Shown here in pieces: positions 8,470 through 15,690 of a stretch of 19,612 nt of DNA. Each line of letters opens with the position of its first letter. Position 1 is the first letter of the stretch. Origin of the DNA: an uncultured Lachnospiraceae bacterium (lineage in GTDB: Bacteria > Bacillota_A > Clostridia > Lachnospirales > Lachnospiraceae); contig CAJUDN010000009.1 of assembly GCA_910585355.1 (NCBI GenBank), positions 36,423 through 56,034 on the forward strand, read 5' to 3'. The notes under the pieces were generated by a model. That model was given only the letters and a program-made list of their open reading frames with translations, ran no database searches and was not told where the DNA came from. The translations under genes and the position numbers were made by a program.

Positions 8470-8499
8470 TTGACAAAAGCAGATTCCTTCGGTTATAGT
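8470..8499 (+). promoter_or_regulatory. Sigma-A-type promoter for the helicase gene
   Basis: TTGACA (8470-8475), an 18-base spacer and TATAGT (8494-8499, five of six). The expected transcription start is near 8506. That is about 10 bases before the terminator-like hairpin at 8517 and about 78 bases before the helicase ATG. Confidence 0.7.
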
Positions 8500-8516
8500 T
8501 TATATTGTTATCACTG

Positions 8517-8554
8517 GAGAAGATTCGGGGAAACCTGGAGTCTTCTCTTTTTTT
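8517..8554 (+). terminator. Terminator-like hairpin in the helicase leader (possible attenuator)
   Basis: GAGAAGA (8517-8523) pairs with TCTTCTC (8541-8547), with further inner pairing (TTC/GGA with one wobble and GGG/CCT around a GAAA loop), and is followed at once by seven T. It is the only terminator downstream of the peptide transporter operon and could simply end it. However, the helicase promoter lies upstream of it, so helicase transcripts must also pass through it. Confidence 0.75.
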
Positions 8555-8583
8555 GAAGGTATCGTAAGAAGAAAGGAACATAG

Positions 8584-10269
8584 ATGGAGACAGTAAAATT
8601 TGAAGACTTGAATTTGGAGGAAAAGATTCTCCGGGCAGTGACAGATATGGGATTTGAGGCGGCGTCGCCGATTCAGGCTCAGGCCATTCCGGTACAAATG
8701 GATGGCCGGGATATGATCGGTCAGGCGCAGACAGGAACAGGAAAAACCGCGGCATTTGCGATCCCCCTGCTGCAGAAAATGGATTCGGGGAACAAAAAGA
8801 CCCAGGCCATCATCCTCTGCCCTACAAGAGAGCTGGCCATCCAGGTGGCAGAGGAGATCCGCCGCCTGGCCAGATTCACATCGGGAGTCAAGGTACTTCC
8901 TGTATACGGAGGTCAGGAGATTGTAAAACAGATTCGCTCCTTAAAGGGTGGAGTCCAGATTATCGTAGGCACTCCGGGCCGTGTCATGGATCATATGAGA
9001 CGGAAAACCATCCGCACGGATGATATTCACACGGTGGTCCTTGATGAGGCAGATGAAATGTTAAACATGGGCTTTCTTGAGGATATGGAAACCATTCTAA
9101 GCCAGATGCCAAAGGAACGGCAGACTGTGATGTTTTCCGCCACCATGCCTCAGGCCATCGCAGACATTGCGAAGCGGTTCCAGAAGGATCCCGTGATGGT
9201 GAAGGTGGTAAAGAAAGAGCTGACCGTACCAAAAGTAACTCAATATTATTATGAGGTAAAGCCCAGGAACAAAGTGGAGGTCATGTGTCGTCTCCTGGAT
9301 TTGTATTCCCCGAAGCTTTCCGTGGTGTTCTGCAATACCAAAAAACAAGTGGATGAGCTGGTACAGGCTCTTCAGGGCCGCGGATACTTTGCGGAAGGCC
9401 TCCACGGCGATTTGAAACAGGAGCAGAGAGACCGCGTCATGGACAGCTTTCGAAACGGTGCCACGGAGATTCTTGTGGCCACAGACGTAGCCGCCAGGGG
9501 AATTGATGTGGACGATGTGGAGGCAGTATTTAACTATGACATTCCCCAGGACGATGAATATTATGTTCACAGAATCGGCCGTACGGGCCGGGCCGGCCGG
9601 GAAGGACGGGCTTTCAGCCTGGCGGTGGGAAACGAAGTTTATAAGCTGCGGGATATCCAGAGGTTTTGCAAGACAAAAATCGTTCCCCAGCCGATTCCGT
9701 CTTTAAATGACGTGACGGCGATTAAAGCGGAAAAAATTCTGGATGAGGTCCAGGAGGTACTTGTGGAAGGCGGGCTTGAGCGGATGGCGGATATCATTGA
9801 GAAACGTTTGCTGGCGGAGGAGTATACTTCCATGGAGTTAGCTGCGGCTTTTCTGAAAATGGCCATGGGAGATGATTATGAGGATATTGCAGAAGACATG
9901 AGACCTCTCAGAGATCTGGATAATCTGGGACGCCGCCTGGAGGGGCAGGACCGGAGAGGCCGCGGCCAGAGACGGCATGGACGTTATGATGAGCCGGAGG
10001 AGTATGAGGACAGGAGAAGCGCCAGAAATCCCATGACCAGACTGTTTATCAATTTGGGGAAAAACCAGAATGTGCGGCCGGGAGATATCCTGGGCGCCAT
10101 TGCCGGGGAGTCCGGAATGCCAGGCCGCCTGGTGGGAAGTATTGACATGTATGATAAATATACCTTTGTGGAGGTGCCGAAAAATCAGGCGGATGTGGTC
10201 ATGGAGGCCATGAACCGTGTGAAGATTAAAGGAAAAAACGTACATGTGGAGAAGGCGAATAAAAGGTAA
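8584..10269 (+). CDS. DEAD-box ATP-dependent RNA helicase with DbpA-type RNA-binding domain (CshA/DeaD-like)
   Basis: A 561-residue RNA helicase for RNA remodelling, ribosome assembly or cold adaptation, as in CshA/DeaD relatives. All core motifs are present: Q motif (FEDLNLEEKI and SPIQAQAIP), AQTGTGKT (48-55), PTRELAIQ (80-87), TPGRV, DEAD (154-157), SAT (185-187), VVFCNTKKQV, ATDVAARGID and HRIGRTGR (329-336). An acidic/helical middle region is followed by an Arg/Gly-rich linker (about 450-481, RRGRGQRRHGR) and a C-terminal DbpA-type RNA-binding domain (about 485-557, TRLFINLGKN to KIKGKNVHVEKA). In DbpA and YxiN this domain recognises structured rRNA; specificity here is unknown. AAAGGA lies 6 bases before the ATG. 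It is probably a single-gene unit with its own promoter and leader hairpin. Confidence 0.95.
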   Translation: METVKFEDLNLEEKILRAVTDMGFEAASPIQAQAIPVQMDGRDMIGQAQTGTGKTAAFAIPLLQKMDSGNKKTQAIILCPTRELAIQVAEEIRRLARFTSGVKVLPVYGGQEIVKQIRSLKGGVQIIVGTPGRVMDHMRRKTIRTDDIHTVVLDEADEMLNMGFLEDMETILSQMPKERQTVMFSATMPQAIADIAKRFQKDPVMVKVVKKELTVPKVTQYYYEVKPRNKVEVMCRLLDLYSPKLSVVFCNTKKQVDELVQALQGRGYFAEGLHGDLKQEQRDRVMDSFRNGATEILVATDVAARGIDVDDVEAVFNYDIPQDDEYYVHRIGRTGRAGREGRAFSLAVGNEVYKLRDIQRFCKTKIVPQPIPSLNDVTAIKAEKILDEVQEVLVEGGLERMADIIEKRLLAEEYTSMELAAAFLKMAMGDDYEDIAEDMRPLRDLDNLGRRLEGQDRRGRGQRRHGRYDEPEEYEDRRSARNPMTRLFINLGKNQNVRPGDILGAIAGESGMPGRLVGSIDMYDKYTFVEVPKNQADVVMEAMNRVKIKGKNVHVEKANKR

Positions 10270-10281
10270 GCGAATGAGAAG

Positions 10282-10357
10282 GCAGACAAATAAAAAGCAG
10301 GCGAAATAAAAAGCAGGCGAATAAAAAACATGTGCAATAAAAGACAGACGAATAAAA
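10282..10357 (+). repeat. Degenerate 14-16-bp tandem repeats after the helicase stop codon
   Basis: Five head-to-tail units (10282-10296, 10297-10312, 10313-10328, 10329-10342 and 10343-10357) fit the pattern GCAGGCGAATAAAAA. The last codons of the helicase gene (GAAGGCGAATAAAAGG at 10251-10266) already match this pattern. The last two units with CATGTG ahead of them also resemble the CDS end preceded by CATGTG (10241-10266). They are not CRISPR-like: there are no spacers and the units are too short. Confidence 0.75.
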
Positions 10358-10399
10358 GGGACTGCTGCAAAACGAGTTTTCTTGTTTTGCAGCGGCCCC
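10358..10399. terminator. Bidirectional terminator between helicase and potCD
   Basis: A perfect 10-bp stem, GCTGCAAAAC (10364-10373) with GTTTTGCAGC (10384-10393), is extended by further pairs on both sides of the loop and at the base. On the minus strand it is followed by CCCTTTTATT, and on the plus strand by CCCCTTTCTG. It lies between two converging transcription units and can serve both. Confidence 0.8.
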
Positions 10400-10439
10400 T
10401 TTCTGATATTGTGCACACAGCGCTTTTCTGGCGGGTGCT

Positions 10440-12377
10440 TTAATGTGATTTGATTTCCTTCCACAGGGCGCTGTAAAGGTCGTCCGCCTCCGTTCCCAGA
10501 TACTGATATACTTCGGAATTGGTGAGGGTGGAGGTGTCAGGGAATACAGAGGTATTGTCCTGATATTCTTTATCCAGAAGCTCAAATGCTCCCTGATTCG
10601 GCGTTGCATAGGTGATATATTCGAAGTTTTTCTTGGCAATATCCGGGCGGCAAAGGAAGTTAATCCATTTTTCTGCATTTTCTTTGTTTCTGGCGTTATA
10701 TGGGATTACCCAGGAGTCAATCCAGATATTGGTGCCCTCCTCCGGAATCACATACTCTAGATCATAGTCCAGATTCAGACTTTCGGCTTCCTCCTGAAGG
10801 TATAACAGCTCGCCGGAATAGATGACGCCCACAGTTGCCTCGCCACTTAACATTTTGTCACGGACCTGATCCACCACATAAGCCTGCACCAGGGGCTTCT
10901 GCGCCAGCAGAAGATCTCTGGCTTCTGAAAGCTCTTTGGGATCGACGGAGTTCATGGAGCAGCCCAAAACCTTTAAGGCCACCATGAAAGCGTCGCGGAC
11001 GCTGTCCTGCATGAGAATTTCGCCGCGATATCTTTCATCCCACAGATCTTCCCATTTGGTAGGAGCGGGGACGCCCAGTTCCTCAATCCGTTTTGTGTTG
11101 TAGATAATTCCCACGGTCCCCCAGGTGTAGGGAACAGAATATTTATTCTGAGGGTCGAAGCTCTTTGACTGCTCCATATATTCTGGATCAATGTATTTGA
11201 GGTTGGGAATATTATCAAAGTTGATTTCCGCCAGCAGAAGATTTTCCGCCATTTTCTGAATCATATAGTCGGAAGGACAGATCACATCATACTGGACAGC
11301 CCCGGCCTCGATGACCGGATACATTTCTTCGTTGGTTTCGAAGAGGTCATAGGTCACATGAATCCCCGTCTCCTCCATAAATTGCTCAATGACACTCTCA
11401 TCAATGTATTCTCCCCAGTTGTACACGTAAAGCTCATCCGAGTGAGAGGAGGCTACATGGCGCCAGGAGGTATAAGAGACAGCTGCAATGATAAAAAAGG
11501 AAGCGGCTGTCAGAAGTATTTTCTGCCGGATACCAGAATTTTTATTTCCGGATGACGCGGTTTGTATGCCTTTGGAGGGAGACGATTTTGTTCCCGCCTT
11601 GTCCGGAGAAAAATTGGTAATCAGAAGGAGCAGGAGAACCGTGACAAAAATCACAGTGGAAAGAGCATACATGGACGGCTTGATCCCGCGGCGCACCTCG
11701 CTGTAAATCAGGGTGGACAGGGTATTGATCCCCGCGCCTCTGGTGAAATGAGTGATAATGAAATCATCCAGAGACATGGTGAACGCCATGAGAAAGCCGG
11801 ATAAAACGCCGGGAAGAATATCCGGGAATACCACCTTAAAAAAGGCCTCCACTGGCCCGGCCCCCAGGTCCATTGCCGCTTCATAGGTGTATTTGCTGGT
11901 CTGCTTCAGCTTTGGAAGAACACTTAACATCACATAGGGTACATTGAATGTAATATGAGCCAGCAGGATGGTCTTAAAGCCCAGGGAAACGCCAAAAGCG
12001 ATAAACATAAGCATCAGAGAAATTCCTGTCACTATGTCTGAGTTCAGCATTGGGATGTTGTTAAGCCCCATAAAAATGGTCTTCGGCAGCTTTTTCATGC
12101 TGTTGACACCAATGGCGGCCGCAGTTCCCAGAATAGTTGCAATTAGGGCTGACAAAAAGGCGATGAGCAGTGTGTTGTAGAGGGCGTCCATGATGGCGCT
12201 GCTCTCAAACATCTGGCTGTACCACTGGAACGTAAAACCGCCCCACTGGGAACGGGATTTGGAACTATTGAAAGATAATACCATCATGACCGCAATGGGC
12301 GCATATAAAAAGATCAGCACCAGGACAAGATAAAAGTTTTCAAAAAACTCCTTGAAACGTGAATGAGCTGTTTTCAT
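10440..12377 (-). CDS. potCD: Polyamine ABC transporter permease-receptor fusion (PotC-PotD)
   Basis: A 645-residue fusion of two normally separate subunits. Residues 1 to about 255 are PotC: six hydrophobic segments and the coupling loop EAAMDLGAGPVEAFFKVVFP (166-185). Residues about 256-284 are a polar Ser/Lys linker, followed by a seventh membrane segment (about 286-305). Residues about 314-645 are PotD, starting YVYNWGEYID. That seventh segment replaces the usual PotD signal peptide and would put the receptor outside the cell. Residues aligning with E. coli PotD polyamine contacts W34, Y37, W255 and D257 are kept (W321, Y324, W552, D554), while the Trp at 229 seems to be Tyr and Thr35 is Gly. 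The substrate is therefore a polyamine, but spermidine versus putrescine is open. The start overlaps the potB stop (TGATG). The frame is unbroken across the junction. Confidence 0.92.
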   Translation of the reverse strand: MKTAHSRFKEFFENFYLVLVLIFLYAPIAVMMVLSFNSSKSRSQWGGFTFQWYSQMFESSAIMDALYNTLLIAFLSALIATILGTAAAIGVNSMKKLPKTIFMGLNNIPMLNSDIVTGISLMLMFIAFGVSLGFKTILLAHITFNVPYVMLSVLPKLKQTSKYTYEAAMDLGAGPVEAFFKVVFPDILPGVLSGFLMAFTMSLDDFIITHFTRGAGINTLSTLIYSEVRRGIKPSMYALSTVIFVTVLLLLLITNFSPDKAGTKSSPSKGIQTASSGNKNSGIRQKILLTAASFFIIAAVSYTSWRHVASSHSDELYVYNWGEYIDESVIEQFMEETGIHVTYDLFETNEEMYPVIEAGAVQYDVICPSDYMIQKMAENLLLAEINFDNIPNLKYIDPEYMEQSKSFDPQNKYSVPYTWGTVGIIYNTKRIEELGVPAPTKWEDLWDERYRGEILMQDSVRDAFMVALKVLGCSMNSVDPKELSEARDLLLAQKPLVQAYVVDQVRDKMLSGEATVGVIYSGELLYLQEEAESLNLDYDLEYVIPEEGTNIWIDSWVIPYNARNKENAEKWINFLCRPDIAKKNFEYITYATPNQGAFELLDKEYQDNTSVFPDTSTLTNSEVYQYLGTEADDLYSALWKEIKSH

Positions 12378-13198
12378 CAGAATGCTGTCCCCTCCCCGTT
12401 TTTATCATATTTGGCAATCATGGTCATGCTGATTAAAATGAAGACCATGAGAACCATGGAAAGACCGGCACCCAGATTCCAGTTGCTTCCTTTGGTAAAT
12501 TCCTGCTCAATGACATTTCCAATCAGAAGAATCTTGCTGCCGCCCAGAAGGTTGGAGATAACGAAGGTAGTAAGGGCAGGCACAAATACCATGGTGACTC
12601 CGCTGATGATGCCGGGAACACTTAAGGGCAGAAGGATTTTCGTGATGGTCTGGAAGGAGTCGGCGCCTAAGTCTCTGGCGGCATTGATTACATTGTCGTC
12701 AATTTTCGCCAGTATATTGTAAATCGGCAGCACCATAAAGGGCAGGAAATTGTATACCATACCCAGAATAATGGCGCCCGGCGTGTTGATGATGTTAATG
12801 GGCGGCAGATGGAGAACCGAAAGCAGGGAATTTATTACTCCGTTTTTCTCTAACAGAGTCTGCCAGGCCATGGTCCGCAGCAGGAAATTCATCCACATGG
12901 GCAGGATGAAAATAAAAACCACAAAGCTGCCGGTGCCAATGTTGCGCTTCCGCAAAATCAATGCCAGAGGATAGGCAATCAGGAGACAGACCAGGGTGCT
13001 GACGGTGGAAAGAGCCAGGGAAAGCAACAGGGCTTTCATATGGTCCGCGGAAAGGATTGCCAGCACATTTGCAAAGGTGAAGTTTCCGCTCCGGTCTGTA
13101 AGTCCGTAGAAAAAGATCATGAGCAAAGGAATTACGGTGAAACCGATCATCCATATAATATAAGGAAAGGCGAGAAATTGATTCCTGGATTTATTCAT
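12377..13198 (-). CDS. potB: Spermidine/putrescine ABC transporter permease PotB
   Basis: A 273-residue permease of the polyamine importer, the expected length. It has six membrane segments and the coupling loop INAARDLGADSFQTITKILL. It pairs with the PotC half of the fusion encoded next. I prefer the ATG at 13198 (protein MNKSRNQFLAFPYIIW) over an in-frame ATG at 13219. The longer form would overlap potA by 29 bases and has almost no ribosome binding site, while the shorter overlaps by 8 bases and has GGAGG 12 bases and GGGAG 3 bases upstream. The choice is not certain. The stop overlaps the potCD start by one base. Confidence 0.92.
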   Translation of the reverse strand: MNKSRNQFLAFPYIIWMIGFTVIPLLMIFFYGLTDRSGNFTFANVLAILSADHMKALLLSLALSTVSTLVCLLIAYPLALILRKRNIGTGSFVVFIFILPMWMNFLLRTMAWQTLLEKNGVINSLLSVLHLPPINIINTPGAIILGMVYNFLPFMVLPIYNILAKIDDNVINAARDLGADSFQTITKILLPLSVPGIISGVTMVFVPALTTFVISNLLGGSKILLIGNVIEQEFTKGSNWNLGAGLSMVLMVFILISMTMIAKYDKNGEGTAF

Positions 13199-14267
13199 TG
13201 ACTCCCACGGCCTCCTCATCCTCTGATGCCGGCTTATTCATGATCTGAATGTCGAAGGGATCTACATGGATTCCCACTTCTTTTCCAACAGGAAACATAT
13301 CCGTACTGTGAACCAGCCATTCGTAGCCTCCGGGGGTTGTGACTTCCATTTCATAGTGGACGCCTTTAAAGATCAGATGGGTGACTACGCCCCTTAAGGT
13401 CCCGGCTTCCGGTTCCACCAGATCAATATCCTCGGGGCGGATTACCACATCCACCGGAGTAAGGTTGCCGAAGCCCTTATCCACGCAGACAAATTTTTCG
13501 CCAAAAATCTCCACCAGTTCGTCCCGGACCATGATTCCGTCCACAATGTTGCTTTCGCCGATGAAGTCGGCCACAAAGGCATTTTCCGGCTCGTTGTAAA
13601 TCTGTTCAGGGGTTCCCATCTGCTGGATATAGCCCTGGTTCATGACTACGATGGTATCAGACATAGTTAAGGCCTCCTCCTGGTCGTGGGTGACATAGAC
13701 AAAGGTGATTCCGAGCTCATTTTTCAGGCGGATCAACTCATACTGCATGTCCTGGCGGAGCTTTAAGTCCAGGGCGCCTAAAGGCTCGTCCAGAAGCAAA
13801 AGCTTTGGTTCGTTTACAATAGCCCTTGCGATGGCGATACGCTGCTGCTGACCGCCGCTTAAGGAGTCTACACTGCGGTTTTCGAAGCCGTCCAGATTTA
13901 CAAGCTTCAAGGCATACTTGATTTTATCCTGAATGTAGCCTTTGGACTTTCCCTTGATTTTGAGGCCGAAGGCAATATTGTCTGCAATGCTCATATGGGT
14001 GAACAGGGCATATTTCTGAAATACAGTATTTAACTGTCTTTTATTTGGGGGCATTTTCGTGATATCCTCTCCGCCGAAGATCACCTTTCCCTGGTCGGGG
14101 CTTGTAAATCCGCCGATAATACGGAGGGTGGTGGTTTTTCCGCATCCGCTGGGCCCAAGCAGTGTCACGAAAGAGTTTTCTTTCACGGAGAGGTTTAAGT
14201 CGTCAAGAACAATATCTCCGTCAAAGCTTTTTGATATATTAACCAGATCGATTAAGGGCTGAGTCAT
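13191..14267 (-). CDS. potA: Spermidine/putrescine ABC transporter ATPase PotA
   Basis: A 358-residue ATPase, first gene of the polyamine import operon. Walker A is GPSGCGKT (38-45), the Q-loop is TVFQKYALFTHM, the signature is LSGGQ (136-140), Walker B is LLLLDE (156-161) with the D-loop GALD, and the switch His is H194 in VTHDQEEAL. The C-terminal third (about 240-345) is a TOBE-type beta domain, as in PotA and MalK, with VDVVIRPEDIDL and GIHVDPFDIQIM. AGGAGG lies 8 bases before the start codon, and an out-of-frame ATG just upstream runs into a stop at once. A small palindrome of the repeat family sits in its leader (14294-14321). Confidence 0.96.
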   Translation of the reverse strand: MTQPLIDLVNISKSFDGDIVLDDLNLSVKENSFVTLLGPSGCGKTTTLRIIGGFTSPDQGKVIFGGEDITKMPPNKRQLNTVFQKYALFTHMSIADNIAFGLKIKGKSKGYIQDKIKYALKLVNLDGFENRSVDSLSGGQQQRIAIARAIVNEPKLLLLDEPLGALDLKLRQDMQYELIRLKNELGITFVYVTHDQEEALTMSDTIVVMNQGYIQQMGTPEQIYNEPENAFVADFIGESNIVDGIMVRDELVEIFGEKFVCVDKGFGNLTPVDVVIRPEDIDLVEPEAGTLRGVVTHLIFKGVHYEMEVTTPGGYEWLVHSTDMFPVGKEVGIHVDPFDIQIMNKPASEDEEAVGVNE

Positions 14268-14293
14268 GGCATTGTCCTCCTGTATTTTAGGGA

Positions 14294-14321
14294 TAGCAGT
14301 TCAGAGCCCCCTGAACTGTTA
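14294..14321. repeat. Minimal palindrome of the GTTCAG family in the potA leader
   Basis: TAGCAGTTCAG (14294-14304) and CTGAACTGTTA (14311-14321) form an 11-bp stem with one mismatch around a 6-base loop (AGCCCC). The arms match the terminal repeats of the larger elements at 1245 and 14438. It lies about 27 bases upstream of the potA start, just before its ribosome binding site. Confidence 0.75.
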
Positions 14322-14437
14322 CTCTCAGAATTCATTGGTATAATTGCCCGAAGAAAAACCCACCGGGTCTTTTTACCGTCAACATATATTTACTCATGGT
14401 TTTCCCTGTCTGTCAATAGATTTCTGCCATATTTTTT

Positions 14438-14509
14438 GTAACAGTTCAGCCTTGCGAAGACTTCGGGGAAAAAACACGCGGGCAAGAAGATGTAAGGCTG
14501 AACGGTTAC
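14438..14509. repeat. Short copy of the structured repeat
   Basis: A 72-bp element with 18-bp terminal inverted repeats (14438-14455 and 14492-14509; two mismatches). Its first 25 bases, GTAACAGTTCAGCCTTGC followed by GAAGACT, are identical to the left end of the 1245-1401 copy. Its right end (CGCGGGCAAGAAGATG, then TAAGGCTGAAC) matches the right end of that copy except for one base. It therefore looks like the long copy with the first inner hairpin deleted. Confidence 0.82.
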
Positions 14510-14530
14510 TATTTTTCTATAAAATTCTAG

Positions 14531-14559
14531 TTAACAAATAGAACAGAATATGTTAAAAT
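14531..14559 (+). promoter_or_regulatory. Sigma-A-type promoter of the lactonase-aroC-rpiB operon
   Basis: TTAACA (14531-14536), a 17-base spacer and TAAAAT (14554-14559), each five of six consensus bases. The transcript should start near 14566, so the palindrome at 14579-14609 lies within the leader RNA. Confidence 0.7.
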
Positions 14560-14578
14560 GAACGGTAACAAAAAAGAC

Positions 14579-14609
14579 ATAACGGTTCAGACAATCCCTG
14601 AACGGTTAT
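14579..14609. repeat. Minimal palindrome of the GTTCAG family in the lactonase leader
   Basis: ATAACGGTTCAG (14579-14590) and CTGAACGGTTAT (14598-14609) form a 12-bp stem with one mismatch around a 7-base loop. The stem ends 8 bases before the AGGGGGAGG ribosome binding site (14618-14626) and lies downstream of the predicted transcription start. Confidence 0.75.
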
Positions 14610-14632
14610 AAAAGACAAGGGGGAGGAAAACA

Positions 14633-15685
14633 ATGACAGGAAAATATATGGCATATGTAGGTTCCTATTCCTATACGGGAAAGGCAAAGGGAATCACCGT
14701 TTATGATGTGGATGTGGAACAGGGAAAGTTCATCTACCGGTGTGAGGTAGAAGTGGACAACTCCTCCTATATAAAAGCCTCTAATAATAAAAAGATGCTG
14801 TACTCCATTGCAGACGAAGGCGTGGTAGCTTTTAAGATCCTTCAAAACGGAAGTCTGTCCCGTTTGAACAGCGCTAATATCAAGGGGATGCGCGGATGCC
14901 AGCTTTCCACCAGCCCCATGGATGATTACATATTTGTATCCGGATATCATGATGGAAAGGTCACCGTACTGAAATTAAATAAGGACGGTTCCGTGGGGCG
15001 AATCACGGACGGCGTGTTTCATAAAGGTCTGGGGAGCGTGGCAGAACGTAATTTCAGACCTCATGTAAGCTGCAGCCGGCTGACACCGGACGGAAAATTT
15101 TTGATGGTGGCGGATTTGGGGATTGACCAGATTAAGGTGTACCGTTTTGATAAGAAAGAGGGAAAAATCACCCAGGTAGATGCGGTCCGCAGCGAGCTGG
15201 AATCTGCACCTAGGCATTTTATATTCAGCAGCGATGGGAAATTTTTCTATTTAATGCATGAATTGAAAAATGTAATTGACGTATACTCCTATGAAACGGG
15301 AGAGAGAACTCCGCGCGTGGAAAAGGTTCAGACTGTTCCGACCACAGGCACGGAGCCTAATCAGCAGACGGCTGCCTGTGCAATCCGGTTTTCTCCGGAT
15401 GAGAAATACGTATTCTGCTCCAATGCAGGAGATAACTCCATATCCATGTATGACAGGGACGAGGAGACAGGTATGCTGACTTTAAGATTCTGTCTTCCCA
15501 TCAGTGGCGAATATCCCAAGGATATTGCCATCTTCCCCGATGGACAGCACATTGCCTCCATCAACCACGGCGGCAGTATTTCCTTTTTCAGGGTGGACTA
15601 TGAAAAGGGGCTTCTGGTAATGAGCGGACGGAGCATTGAAATCAATGAGCCAAATTGCTGTGAAATTGTGAAGACAGGAGAATAA
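14633..15685 (+). CDS. Lactonase-family beta-propeller protein (6-phosphogluconolactonase-like)
   Basis: A 350-residue cytoplasmic protein of the seven-bladed propeller lactonase family (E. coli Pgl/YbhE type). Repeated blade units end in patterns such as SPDGKF, TPDGKFLMVADLG, SSDGKFFYLMHEL and SPDEKYVFCSNAG. The family marker APRHFIFSSDGK followed by HEL and IDVYSYE aligns with GPRH...NEL in E. coli Pgl, and SINHGGSISFFRVD closes the last blade. The Pgl reaction is hydrolysis of 6-phosphogluconolactone in the pentose phosphate pathway. Many homologues have unproven substrates, so the reaction is inferred. There is no signal peptide. AGGGGGAGG lies 6 bases before the ATG. aroC begins 5 bases after its stop, and rpiB follows, which fits a pentose-phosphate role. 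Confidence 0.88.
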   Translation: MTGKYMAYVGSYSYTGKAKGITVYDVDVEQGKFIYRCEVEVDNSSYIKASNNKKMLYSIADEGVVAFKILQNGSLSRLNSANIKGMRGCQLSTSPMDDYIFVSGYHDGKVTVLKLNKDGSVGRITDGVFHKGLGSVAERNFRPHVSCSRLTPDGKFLMVADLGIDQIKVYRFDKKEGKITQVDAVRSELESAPRHFIFSSDGKFFYLMHELKNVIDVYSYETGERTPRVEKVQTVPTTGTEPNQQTAACAIRFSPDEKYVFCSNAGDNSISMYDRDEETGMLTLRFCLPISGEYPKDIAIFPDGQHIASINHGGSISFFRVDYEKGLLVMSGRSIEINEPNCCEIVKTGE

Positions 15686-15690
15686 AACAT

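Larger units (their letters stand above)
14268..14632. other. Divergent intergenic region, 365 bp, no protein gene
   Basis: The region separates potA (minus) from the lactonase gene (plus). It holds three members of the GTTCAG repeat family (14294-14321, 14438-14509, 14579-14609) and a good plus-strand promoter (14531-14559). On the minus strand, TTGACA at 14416-14411 is a possible potA -35 box, but the bases at the right distance (TAAATA) are a poor -10. A small hairpin with A/T-rich flanks (AAAAACCC, loop ACC, GGGT then CTTTTT, at about 14354-14375) looks terminator-like on both strands but is short. A 65-codon open frame at 14344-14541 crosses the repeat and has no protein-like features. 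Confidence 0.7.

Noticed and set aside
10282..10357. CRISPR-like array after the helicase gene
   Set aside because: The units are 14-16 bases, contiguous and degenerate, with no spacers.
11500..11640. PotC-PotD fusion as a sequencing error or missed stop
   Set aside because: The frame is continuous, and the junction encodes a sensible polar linker plus an extra membrane segment needed to export the receptor, which fits a real fusion.
14344..14541. 65-codon plus-strand open frame in the potA-lactonase intergenic region
   Set aside because: It runs through the short repeat element and the promoter, has no ribosome binding site and no protein-like composition.
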